NCBI RefSeq assembly: GCF_009709555.1
Contig: NZ_WJBG01000111.1
Span: 146,108-210,107, forward strand
Length of the DNA: 64,000 nucleotides
Direction of reading: 5' to 3'
From: Streptomyces blattellae
Lineage (GTDB): Bacteria; Actinomycetota; Actinomycetes; Streptomycetales; Streptomycetaceae
Shown: one piece after another, positions 40,197 to 47,627 of the stretch
Layout: each line of letters begins with the position of its first letter
How positions within the stretch are numbered: position 1 is the first letter of the stretch
The notes under the pieces: generated by a model
What the model was told of the DNA's origin: nothing
Database searches by the model: none
What the model saw: the letters and a program-made list of their open reading frames with translations, nothing else
Position numbers and translations under genes: made by a program

Positions 40197-40513
40197 TGGG
40201 CCGGCACCTGACAGCGGTCGCCTGGCTGGAGCGGCACTACGACGACCTGTTCGCCGAGCGCCAAGGCGTCGTGCTCGCCAGCGTCAGCGGCATGGGCGGG
40301 CTGAAGGTCATCAGCTACGCCCCCGACCCGTACGACGTGCGATTCGGCCGCGGGCCGCTGCTCTCCATCAAGCCCGACTATCGGGAAGACGCGTACGCGT
40401 TGCTGCAGGCGGCCTCGTGGCCCGATCCGGAGCCGCAAGACGATCTCGACGACCACGAGAGCCAGCTTGCGCCGTCGTACGCCACCAGCGACACGGAAGA
40501 GGGCCCGGCATGA
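40196..40513 (+). CDS. Phage protein, unknown function
   Basis: 105 residues. Beta-rich N-terminal half (GVVLASVSGMGGLKVISYAPDPYDV), acidic tail. Overlaps both neighbours. Function unknown. Confidence 0.6.
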   Translation: MGRHLTAVAWLERHYDDLFAERQGVVLASVSGMGGLKVISYAPDPYDVRFGRGPLLSIKPDYREDAYALLQAASWPDPEPQDDLDDHESQLAPSYATSDTEEGPA

Positions 40514-40983
40514 GCCAGCCGCCCGCCATGACCGTCGACGTGCGCCGCGCCCTCGTGCGCCAGCTCATCGAGCAGGATCCGACACTCAGCGCCCGCAAGA
40601 TCGCAGATCAGATCGGCGTCGGCAAGGACACCGTGCTCCGCGACCTGAAGGCCATCCGCCAGGCGCAGGAACAGCCTCCGCCGGATCCCGCCGCCACCGA
40701 GCCGCAGCACGCGCCGGATGCGCCCGCCCCCGAGGCCGCCCCTGCGCCACGCGATCCGTTCGACGAGCCACTGCGCCGCTGGCTCACCCCTGAGGCGCGC
40801 GCCGACCTCGCCCTGCTCATGGAGGCCGGCCACTCGCCCGGCTACGCGGTACGCCGAGGGCTGGAGGTCCTCGCCGTGGCCTACCGCGGCGCCTGGGAAC
40901 GGGGCCTCTGCCCGCGCGGCACAGCCCCCGAGATCACCCACGTCAACGTCAGCCCGTGCAACCCGAGGGAGTCCCGGCCGTGA
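40510..40983 (+). CDS. HTH DNA-binding phage protein
   Basis: 157 residues. N-terminal helix-turn-helix: QLIEQDPTLSARKIADQIGVGKDTVLRDLKAIR. A proline-rich linker leads to a helical C-terminal domain (LTPEARADLALLMEAGHSPGYAVRRGLEVL) resembling ParB-type or transposase-adapter helices. Probably regulatory. Confidence 0.65.
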   Translation: MSQPPAMTVDVRRALVRQLIEQDPTLSARKIADQIGVGKDTVLRDLKAIRQAQEQPPPDPAATEPQHAPDAPAPEAAPAPRDPFDEPLRRWLTPEARADLALLMEAGHSPGYAVRRGLEVLAVAYRGAWERGLCPRGTAPEITHVNVSPCNPRESRP

Positions 40984-41594
40984 TCGCATCGACGACCGTA
41001 GAGGCGGTCATGAGCGCGCTCACCGCCGAGTTGCGCTCGCGCACCGACTGGGATGAACAGCCCGCCCTGTTCACCATCCACCGGCAGGGCGCCACGGGCG
41101 TGCGCCTGTCACCCGTGCCGATCCCGGACGACGTATGGACCGCTATTGGCCACCCGCCCACAGCGGTCCTCGCAGTAGCCGGGCTGGCGCTTCGGCTGCC
41201 CCGGCACGATGACGGGTCGCACCTGCTCGTCATGCCGGGCGCCGGGCCGCTGATCGGCGCCGCGTTCCGGTACGAGGCGTACGCGATCACATCCGACTCG
41301 CCGCACCCCGCCGTGCAGGAGGCCGCCCGGCGCCGCAGAGCCGGCGGATCGACGCCGCGCTTCGAGCACATCCCCGGCCGGGTCGAACAGCGCTGCATGA
41401 CGGCCGTGGATCTCGACGGCGGACGCTACATGGCCAGCAGCAACCGCATCGACGAGGCCAAGCCCGATGCGGCCGAACCGGTCGCCCACTACCTGGCGTT
41501 CGGCGACCCGAAGAGGGGCAGGCTGACCGGCAACGCCGTCGACGCCACCCTCCGCTTCCTCAACGCCATCAAGCCCGTGCCGAACGGAGCCTGA
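40980..41594 (+). CDS. Phage protein, unknown function
   Basis: 204 residues, GTG overlap start. Alternating beta/alpha pattern (AVLAVAGLALRLPRHDDGSHLLVMPG; RCMTAVDLDGGRYMASS). Function unknown. Confidence 0.65.
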   Translation: MIASTTVEAVMSALTAELRSRTDWDEQPALFTIHRQGATGVRLSPVPIPDDVWTAIGHPPTAVLAVAGLALRLPRHDDGSHLLVMPGAGPLIGAAFRYEAYAITSDSPHPAVQEAARRRRAGGSTPRFEHIPGRVEQRCMTAVDLDGGRYMASSNRIDEAKPDAAEPVAHYLAFGDPKRGRLTGNAVDATLRFLNAIKPVPNGA

Positions 41595-41597
41595 GCG

Positions 41598-42020
41598 GTG
41601 AGCGCGCCGCCGCAGCCCCGGCACCCCGTGCCCGACCACATTCCCGAGCACCTGCGCGAGGCCTTCGCCACCACCGCGGGCCGCGCGATCCCCGCTCACA
41701 GCCCGCATCAGCGGGGCGACGCCGTCCAGCTCCACGGCTTCGCCGGGGAGATGCCCGGCCACCGCCGTACCGGCTTCCGCGGCTGGGTCGTCGCCACCGT
41801 CGGCGCGACAATCCTCACCGGCATCACCACCGACGGCGAGGAATGGTGGGAGTACTGGGGACGCCTCAAGCCGGACGGCCAACCGGTCGACCTGTGGCGC
41901 TGGTGCACCTGCTGCAGCGACGAACGCCGCGAACTCCTACGCGCCCAGCACGCCAAGAAGCTTGCCCGCGGCGAGCAGCTCGACCTGTTCGGCACCGCAC
42001 CTACCCGCCAGTACAAGTGA
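41598..42020 (+). CDS. Phage protein, unknown function
   Basis: 140 residues, GTG start. GFRGWVVATVGATILTGITTDGEEWWEYWG looks like a small SH3-like beta barrel. CTCCSDERR could bind metal. GTGA coupling to the next, Cys-rich gene. Confidence 0.6.
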   Translation: MSAPPQPRHPVPDHIPEHLREAFATTAGRAIPAHSPHQRGDAVQLHGFAGEMPGHRRTGFRGWVVATVGATILTGITTDGEEWWEYWGRLKPDGQPVDLWRWCTCCSDERRELLRAQHAKKLARGEQLDLFGTAPTRQYK

Positions 42021-42193
42021 CCGCCGCCCACCGACGGGAAAGAACGATCTTGAACCCCTGCGACGACTGCTCCGCCTCCTACTGCCCCGACTGCCGCACC
42101 CATTACTGCTGCGAACCGTGCCCGTGCGAGCGATCCCACAACTGCGCGTGCGAGTGCGCCGACCACGACAGGCGGATGACCTATGCCGACTGA
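42017..42193 (+). CDS. 58-residue protein with 11 cysteines
   Basis: GTG overlaps the previous stop as in the neighbours (a TTG at 42050 is possible). Cysteines occur as CDDC, YCPDC, HYCCEPCPC, NCACEC. This could bind two or three zinc ions or an iron-sulfur cluster. No family recognised; too short for usual gene-calling limits. Confidence 0.5.
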   Translation: MTAAHRRERTILNPCDDCSASYCPDCRTHYCCEPCPCERSHNCACECADHDRRMTYAD

Positions 42194-42572
42194 ACCCGCC
42201 GTGGCCGAGTACCTGTACGAACTCTGGGACGCCAACTGGGACGACGGCCCCCTCGGCAACTATCAGATCCTCGCCCATCCGATCACCAAGAAGACCAAGA
42301 AGCGGATCTACTTCACGTACCTCAACGGCCGGTCCGGGTTCGTAGACCGCCAGAAGATCGAGACCGACGGAGGGATCTACCACGGCTACACGCGGCGCCA
42401 CCTGCACCTGGAGGCGCCGGAGATCCCCACCCGGCCGAAGCTGCCATCCCTGCCCAAGCTGCGCAAGGCCATGGCCGACGCACACCCGGACCGCGGCGGC
42501 ACCAACGAGGCGTTCATCGCAGCCCGCCGGCGATACGAGCACGCCCGCAAGCGCGAGAGGACGAGCCCTTGA
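42183..42572 (+). CDS. Phage protein with J-domain-like C-terminus
   Basis: 129 residues. The N-terminal half is beta-rich (IYFTYLNGRSGFVDRQKI). The C-terminal LRKAMADAHPDRGGTNEAFIAARRRYEHAR carries the HPD tripeptide and following helix of DnaJ J-domains, the part that stimulates DnaK. Only helices II-III are evident. Interaction with host Hsp70 is inference. Confidence 0.6.
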   Translation: MPTEPAVAEYLYELWDANWDDGPLGNYQILAHPITKKTKKRIYFTYLNGRSGFVDRQKIETDGGIYHGYTRRHLHLEAPEIPTRPKLPSLPKLRKAMADAHPDRGGTNEAFIAARRRYEHARKRERTSP

Positions 42573-42802
42573 CCCACCGCCCCGCCCGGCGCACTCCGCC
42601 ACCCCAACAGGCCGACAGCAGCGGCGGGCCGTCGCCGGTCGACGTCCGGCTCATGGGCGACGACGCGGCCGTACACCAGCTGGTGGCCGCGCTCCATCAG
42701 GCCGCGGACTGCGGCCCCGCCAGCTACCGGCCCATGCGCGGCAGCGACGGCACCCGCGCCTACCTCACCGTCGTCGTACCCGCTGATCCTGCGGGAGGAT
42801 GA
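42569..42802 (+). CDS. Small phage protein, unknown function
   Basis: 77 residues, TTG start overlapping the previous stop (TTGA). DVRLMGDDAAVHQLVAALHQAADCG...RAYLTVVV suggests a small alpha/beta fold. Function unknown. Confidence 0.5.
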   Translation: MTHRPARRTPPPQQADSSGGPSPVDVRLMGDDAAVHQLVAALHQAADCGPASYRPMRGSDGTRAYLTVVVPADPAGG

Positions 42803-42898
42803 GCCCCACGCCCGGACGTCACAGGAACGTCACACCCCTGCACAAGCCGCCCACCCGGCGACACAATGCCTCCACCATCACCATCACAGGGGGACACC

Positions 42899-43150
42899 GT
42901 GTCCGAGTACCGGGACATACAGACGGCCGTCAGAGTCGAGAAGTTCCGCATCTGGTTCGCCTGGGTGTGCGGCGGCTTCATCATGCTCGCCATCGCCCTC
43001 GCCACCCAGAACATCGCCGTCGTCAGCGTCATCACCCAGGTGCTGTTCGTCGCCGGCGGCATCGCCTTCACCATCACCGCCGTACGCATGACCAACGCCC
43101 TCAACCGCAAGGCCGCGACCAAACGCCGCGACATCCTCGGCGACGTGTAG
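42899..43150 (+). CDS. Small two-helix membrane protein
   Basis: 83 residues from GTG 42899, RBS AGGGGGA. Two transmembrane helices (WFAWVCGGFIMLAIALAT; VSVITQVLFVAGGIAFTITAV) between basic termini. Function unknown. Confidence 0.6.
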   Translation: MSEYRDIQTAVRVEKFRIWFAWVCGGFIMLAIALATQNIAVVSVITQVLFVAGGIAFTITAVRMTNALNRKAATKRRDILGDV

Positions 43151-43228
43151 CCGGGCGTACACGACGCAGCCGATACCCCCACACGTAGATCATTTCAAGA
43201 GGGACAGGACCAGTTCACCCATCCTTCC

Positions 43229-43257
43229 TTGCGTAACGCTGTGACCTGCTGTAACAC
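43229..43257 (+). promoter_or_regulatory. Candidate promoter for the pre-packaging unit
   Basis: TTGCGT (43229-43234), 17-bp spacer, TAACAC (43252-43257), in a 188-bp intergenic stretch that precedes the rightward genes leading to the terminase. Motif-based only. Confidence 0.4.
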
Positions 43258-43291
43258 TGATGCCAGTGCCACACGTGTCACCACACGCCAC

Positions 43292-43318
43292 CAGCCCCCG
43301 CGCCCCGCACGGGGGCTG
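43292..43318 (+). terminator. Perfect 9-bp leader stem-loop
   Basis: CAGCCCCCG (43292-43300) pairs with CGGGGGCTG (43310-43318), just downstream of the candidate promoter and 20 bases before the next start codon. Could be an attenuator or an mRNA-stabilising leader. Confidence 0.4.
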
Positions 43319-43338
43319 ACGCACGCCCAGGAGGTGAC

Positions 43339-43560
43339 ATGGCCTCCCTGGTCCACGTCAGCCCCGCTGACCTGCTCGACCCCGACCAGGCCGCCGCATA
43401 CGCCGGCGTCGAGCCCGTCACCATCCGGCAGTGGAAGCACCGCGGCCTCCTCGCCCCCGCCATCCCCGGAGACGGACACCGCACCCGCCACCTCTACGCC
43501 AAACCCGACCTCGACCGAGTCAAGCGCGACTTCGCACAGGCCAGGCAAGCGCGGGCCTGA
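43339..43560 (+). CDS. MerR/excisionase-like HTH protein
   Basis: 73 residues, RBS AGGAGG. LLDPDQAAAYAGVEPVTIRQWKHRGLL...RHLYAKPDLDRV is a MerR-like winged helix as in excisionases and DNA-architectural proteins. It could be a terminase-associated DNA binder, a regulator, or the recombination directionality factor for the serine integrase; sequence cannot decide. Confidence 0.65.
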   Translation: MASLVHVSPADLLDPDQAAAYAGVEPVTIRQWKHRGLLAPAIPGDGHRTRHLYAKPDLDRVKRDFAQARQARA

Positions 43561-43574
43561 CAGGGAGTGACGCC

Positions 43575-43850
43575 ATGGCCGGCAACCCCCGCAACGGGCG
43601 CCCCTACCGCCGCCTCGTCGACTGGCTCCGTGCCCAACGACTGCCCTGCTGGATCTGCGGCCACAACATCGGGTACGAGCTGGACGCCCGTCACCCGCTG
43701 TCGTTCACCCTCGACCACCAGGTGCCGCTGTCCCGCGGCGGTGACCTCCTCGACCCCGCCAACGCCCGCGCCGCACACCGCCGCTGCAACAGCGCACGCG
43801 GCAACCGCACGGCGCCCAAGCGGCCCGAGCGAACCTCACGAAGGTGGTGA
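43575..43850 (+). CDS. HNH endonuclease near the packaging genes
   Basis: 91 residues, RBS AGGGAG. CWICG, FTLDHQVPLSRGG and AHRRCNSARGNR form a complete HNH domain with zinc-binding cysteines, which makes up nearly the whole protein. Small HNH proteins next to terminase genes are known to be needed for cos cleavage in some phages. A second HNH lies at 45139. Confidence 0.8.
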   Translation: MAGNPRNGRPYRRLVDWLRAQRLPCWICGHNIGYELDARHPLSFTLDHQVPLSRGGDLLDPANARAAHRRCNSARGNRTAPKRPERTSRRW

Positions 43851-43852
43851 CC

Positions 43853-44092
43853 ATGGCCGTACCAGCCCCCGCCATACCCTTCCTGCTGCGCCTCACAGAC
43901 GGCCGGACGTGGGGAGCAGTCGAGTTCCCTGGCGGCTTCGTCTGCGTCTACCACCCCGACGAGTTCACGCTCTGCACCATCGCCACGTCGGTCGACGCCC
44001 TCGTCATGGACCGCACACCCGGCGACCCGCTACGCGGCGCCATCGTCGAGCAGTACGAACCGTCGCCCGGAGGTGGACCAGGTGGCGACTGA
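43853..44092 (+). CDS. Small phage protein, unknown function
   Basis: 79 residues from ATG 43853, RBS AAGGTGG. Beta-rich (PFLLRLTDGRTWGAVEFPGGFVCVYH). Function unknown. Confidence 0.55.
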   Translation: MAVPAPAIPFLLRLTDGRTWGAVEFPGGFVCVYHPDEFTLCTIATSVDALVMDRTPGDPLRGAIVEQYEPSPGGGPGGD

Positions 44093-44330
44093 CCGCCTCA
44101 ACATCCCGGTCGCATGCCCAGTCTGTGAGGCACCAGTCAAGTTGCCCACGGCCACGCGCGACGAGCACGGACAGCAGGTCGTCGCCATCAGCGCCCGCCC
44201 GCTCGTCGACCACGTTCGGGAGCACCACAGCGTCACCGTCAGCCTGGACAACAGCGACGCCCGGTACGAACCGACGCGCCCGCTCGCGCCGCTGTACCCC
44301 GACGATGGCGGACCGGCCGACGGCGGGTGA
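44082..44330 (+). CDS. Small phage protein with CPVC motif
   Basis: 82 residues. GTG 44082 is chosen because GGAGGTG lies 6 bases upstream; GTG 44073 is alternative. VACPVCEAPVKLP and HVREHHSVT resemble a C2H2-type finger. Function unknown. Confidence 0.55.
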   Translation: MATDRLNIPVACPVCEAPVKLPTATRDEHGQQVVAISARPLVDHVREHHSVTVSLDNSDARYEPTRPLAPLYPDDGGPADGG

Positions 44331-44336
44331 CGCATC

Positions 44337-44774
44337 GTGCTGTACGTCGTCACCGGCCCGCCAGCCGCAGGCAAGAGCAGCTGGATCCAGGCGCACGCCA
44401 CAGCCCGTGACGTAGTCATTGACCTCGACCTCATCACCCGCGCACTCTCCGGCCCTGGCGCACCCAGCTGGAACCAGGATCCGATCCAGCTCCGCGTCGC
44501 CCACCGCGCACGGCACGCAGCCATGGACGAGGCATTCACCCTGTGTGACCAGGCCGACGTCTACCTGATCCACACCATGCCCAGCCCCAAGGCCCTCGCA
44601 CGGTACAAGCGGCTCGGCGCTCGCCTCGTGGTCGTCGACCCAGGCCGAGACATCGTCATGCAGCGCATCGCAGCGATGCGATCAACAGACATGGAACGCG
44701 TCGCCACCCGCTGGTACAACGCCCGCGCCCGACTCCCACAGCCCACCATGCCGCAGGCCTCCCGCACCTGGTGA
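44337..44774 (+). CDS. Small P-loop ATPase/kinase-like protein
   Basis: 145 residues, GTG start. Walker A GPPAAGKSSW at the N-terminus; VVIDLDLIT and ARLVVVDPG follow. Resembles phage AAA/zeta-toxin or polynucleotide-kinase-like P-loop proteins. Last gene before the probable cos region. Substrate unknown. Confidence 0.7.
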   Translation: MLYVVTGPPAAGKSSWIQAHATARDVVIDLDLITRALSGPGAPSWNQDPIQLRVAHRARHAAMDEAFTLCDQADVYLIHTMPSPKALARYKRLGARLVVVDPGRDIVMQRIAAMRSTDMERVATRWYNARARLPQPTMPQASRTW

Positions 44775-45138
44775 CCCCCGGCCACCCCTGGTGCACCCCG
44801 CAGCATCACCACCGGTGACAACAGCCCGACGACCGCCCACAACGTCACCACGAGCATGATCAACGGGGAGAGAGTGGGTCCAAACTTCGGGCCGAACCCG
44901 GGCGACCCAAACGCCCTTGTCGTCCGGTTTTTTGCGCGGCCATTTTGAAAGATCATTTCGCGCGAACTCGGTTCGGGCCTCCAAGTTGGCCGTCACCCTG
45001 CGTGACATAACGCTGAGTGATGGCCGCTAATCCACCCGAACCAAGATCACACCACATAAGGCGCCTGCCGCTTGATCACGGCGGGAAGGAAGGCCCGAGT
45101 CTCCCGGCTCGGGCCTTCCGCATTTCCGGGAGACCTCG
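44775..45138 (+). other. Non-coding interval, probable cos region
   Basis: 364 bases with no convincing gene, between the last pre-packaging gene and the HNH/terminase genes. It holds an AT-rich island (CGGTTTTTTGCGCGG, CATTTTGAAAGATCATTT at about 44930-44960), the near-palindrome TTCGGGCCGAA (44888-44898), and a terminator at its right end. In cos phages the cohesive end lies just upstream of the terminase; none of the overhang can be read from sequence. Confidence 0.45.
45088..45119 (+). terminator. Perfect 12-bp stem-loop before the packaging operon
   Basis: GGAAGGCCCGAG (45088-45099) pairs with CTCGGGCCTTCC (45108-45119), 8-base loop, followed by GCATTTCC. Strong intrinsic terminator candidate 19 bases before the HNH start. 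Confidence 0.7.
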
Positions 45139-45696
45139 ATGACGACTCGAACGTATCGGTGCGTGGACTGCGGTGCCGCTGGGGAACGGCCCCCGACTGG
45201 GCGCAAGCGGCGTAGGTGCAACGAATGCGCACAGGCTCGGAGCCATCACGCCAGCGTCCGCGCCTGCATCGGCTGCGGAGAACCCATGCCCCTGGGGTGT
45301 GGGACGACCTACTGCTCGGCTGCATGTCGCCCAAAGCGGCGGGAGACCCGGACGGCAGCCGAGATGGCTCAAGCGCTCTCTCCGGAGGCGCGCGAGCGTC
45401 AGCGCCTGTACTGGCAGGAGAAGAACCGGCGGCGCAGGGCTGCGAAGCGTGGCGGTGCGTCGGAGCCGTACACGCTGGTGGAGATAGCGGCCCGGGATCG
45501 GGCTCGCTGTGGGCTGTGCGGTGGACGTGTGGCGATGAAGCGGGTAGCCCCGCACCCGAAGGCTCCGACGATCGACCATGTCGTGCCGGTCGCCGAGGGC
45601 GGGGACGACACTCGGGCGAATGTGCAGCTGGCTCACTTCCGCTGTAACAGCGCGAAGGGTGCGCGGGGTTCGCAGCAGCTTGCGCTGATCGGCTGA
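45139..45696 (+). CDS. HNH endonuclease upstream of the terminase
   Basis: 185 residues. The N-terminal region has three C-x2-C pairs (CVDCG, CNEC, CIGCG); the C-terminal HNH core is CGLCGG...TIDHVVPVAEGGDD...HFRCNSAKG. Position directly before terS matches phages in which this nuclease works with the terminase at cos. Confidence 0.85.
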   Translation: MTTRTYRCVDCGAAGERPPTGRKRRRCNECAQARSHHASVRACIGCGEPMPLGCGTTYCSAACRPKRRETRTAAEMAQALSPEARERQRLYWQEKNRRRRAAKRGGASEPYTLVEIAARDRARCGLCGGRVAMKRVAPHPKAPTIDHVVPVAEGGDDTRANVQLAHFRCNSAKGARGSQQLALIG

Positions 45697-45710
45697 GGCC
45701 GGAGGTGATC

Positions 45711-45983
45711 ATGAGCGTTGCCGACAAGATCGCGACCGAGCTCGAAGATCTTCACGCCGACGAGACGTCGCCCGGAATGGCAGCCGTCGCCCGCGCTCTC
45801 GCCCGGTCGATCGACGAGACGGACGCGTTGACCGCGAGAGCGGTTGGCGCCGACAAACTCCGCTCGATCATGGCCGACCTGCGCAAGCTCGCCCCGGTCG
45901 AGTCGAAGGGGGACGCGGTCGATGACATTGCTGAGCAGCGAGCGAAGCGCCGAGCAGCTGCCCGCGAGCAGTCCACCGGCTGA
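45711..45983 (+). CDS. Terminase small subunit (putative)
   Basis: 90 residues from ATG 45711, 5 bases after GGAGGTG. Acidic helical protein (KIATELEDLHADETSPGMAAVARALARSIDE) with a basic C-terminus. Size, position and 62-bp overlap with terL support a small terminase subunit that recognises the packaging site; sequence similarity itself is weak. Confidence 0.6.
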   Translation: MSVADKIATELEDLHADETSPGMAAVARALARSIDETDALTARAVGADKLRSIMADLRKLAPVESKGDAVDDIAEQRAKRRAAAREQSTG

Positions 45984-47442
45984 CGGGCAGGTCTACGGCT
46001 GGCAGGCACCGCCGATCGAGACGGCACCGCCGTGGGTGTCGAGCGCCGGGCAGGAGGCCATCGACCTTGCCGCGCGGGCCGGGCTGAAGCTGGACCCGTG
46101 GCAGCAGCACATCCTGCGCGTTGGCATGGGGGAGAAGCCGGACGGACAGTGGTCCGCCTCCGAGGTCTGCGTCAACGTCCCGCGCCAGAACGGCAAAGGC
46201 GCGGTCATCGAAGCCCGTGTGCTGTGGGGCCTGTTCGTGGGCGGCGAGCAGGGGATCCTGGTCAGCGCGCACGAGTTCAAGACCACGATGAACACGATGA
46301 AACGCATCGAGCGTCTCATCCGTGGGTGCCCTGACCTGCACAAACGGGTACGTCACTACCACAAGACGGTAGGCCGCGAGGGCATCGAGCTCTACGACGG
46401 GCGCGAGCTGCGCTACGTCGCCCGCTCGCGCGGCTCGGGCCGTGGGTTCACCGCGGACTGCGTCATCTTCGACGAGTGCATGATCCTCGGCGACGACGCC
46501 ATGGCCGCGCTCGCACCGACGACGGACGCCGTCGACAACAGCGTGTTGTGGTTCCTGGGCAGCGCAGGTCTCGGATCGCCTTCGCAGCAGCTGGGCCGCC
46601 TGCGCCGGCGGGCCCTGGCCGCGCTGGAGAGCGGCACACCGGATCCGGTGCTGGCTTACCTGGAGTGGTCCATCACCCCGCACCTGGACGAATGCCCCCG
46701 CGGCTGCACCGAGCACGACGCTGTCGACTCCGTGGCCTCGTTGCTGAAGTCGAACCCGGGCGTCGGCTACCGGCTGCAGGTCGAGAAGTGCATGCACCGG
46801 AGGCTGACGATGGGCGATGCCCTGTATGCCCGTGAGCGGCTCGGCGTGGGCGACTACCCGTCCGATGTGGCGGACACGTGGCAGGTCATCGGTGAGGACG
46901 CGTGGCGGGCGCTGGCGGATGCGGAGTCGTCTCCGTCGGATCCGGTGGCGTTCGCGATCGACATGACGCCTGAGCGCAGTCATGCGGCGATCGGCGTGGC
47001 CGGGGAGTGGCGGGGCGGCACGCACGTCGAGGTCGTCGACCACCGGCCTGGTACGGGCTGGATCCTCGACCGGGCCGCCGAGCTGCACGAGAAGTGGAAG
47101 CCGCGGTGTTGGGTCATCGATGCCGGCGGCCCTGCCGGGTCACTCATCCCGGCCCTTGAGGAACGCCTCGGCATCGAGGTGGTGCAGCCGAAGACGCGTG
47201 AAGTCGCCGCGTCGTGCGGCCAGTTCTACGACGCGGTGACGGAGCAGAGCCTCAGCCATCTGGATCAGGCGCCGCTTGCGTCGGCGCTGGCGGGCGCGCA
47301 GCAGCGTCCGCTGGGTGATGCGTGGGCGTGGGCGCGGCGGATCGTGTCCGTGGACATCAGCCCGCTGGTGACGGTGACGCTGGCGAAATGGGGCCTCGGC
47401 GTCGAGGTGGAAGAGCCGGAGGAGGCGCCGAACCTGTGGTGA
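45922..47442 (+). CDS. terL: Terminase large subunit
   Basis: 506 residues; motor and nuclease of the DNA-packaging machine. Walker A VPRQNGKG (residues about 86-93), Walker B CVIFDEC (about 180-186), coupling region SHEF-type at SAHEFKTTM. Nuclease acids in AFAIDMTPE and WVIDAGGPAG. The start at ATG 45922 follows GAAGGGGGA inside terS. Confidence 0.9.
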   Translation: MTLLSSERSAEQLPASSPPADGQVYGWQAPPIETAPPWVSSAGQEAIDLAARAGLKLDPWQQHILRVGMGEKPDGQWSASEVCVNVPRQNGKGAVIEARVLWGLFVGGEQGILVSAHEFKTTMNTMKRIERLIRGCPDLHKRVRHYHKTVGREGIELYDGRELRYVARSRGSGRGFTADCVIFDECMILGDDAMAALAPTTDAVDNSVLWFLGSAGLGSPSQQLGRLRRRALAALESGTPDPVLAYLEWSITPHLDECPRGCTEHDAVDSVASLLKSNPGVGYRLQVEKCMHRRLTMGDALYARERLGVGDYPSDVADTWQVIGEDAWRALADAESSPSDPVAFAIDMTPERSHAAIGVAGEWRGGTHVEVVDHRPGTGWILDRAAELHEKWKPRCWVIDAGGPAGSLIPALEERLGIEVVQPKTREVAASCGQFYDAVTEQSLSHLDQAPLASALAGAQQRPLGDAWAWARRIVSVDISPLVTVTLAKWGLGVEVEEPEEAPNLW

Positions 47443-47627
47443 ATGACGGCGTTCTGCTCGCCCTGGAGTGCGGGTTCCTCCTGATGCTCCTGGTGGGCGT
47501 GGCGCTCATCTACGTGCCCGCAGCGTTCATTCTGGCCGGCGTCCTGGGCGTCGTGGTCGTCGAGCGCGCGATGGCTCAGAAGCGTGCCGTTGAGGGGCGG
47601 CGCGGCGGGGAGGGAGGTGAGCGGTGA
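47439..47627 (+). CDS. Small membrane protein between terminase and portal genes
   Basis: 62 residues, GTGA overlap with terL. Long hydrophobic segment (VLLALECGFLLMLLVGVALIYVPAAFILAG) then a basic, Gly-rich tail. GTGA coupling to the portal. Function unknown. Confidence 0.6.
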   Translation: MNDGVLLALECGFLLMLLVGVALIYVPAAFILAGVLGVVVVERAMAQKRAVEGRRGGEGGER

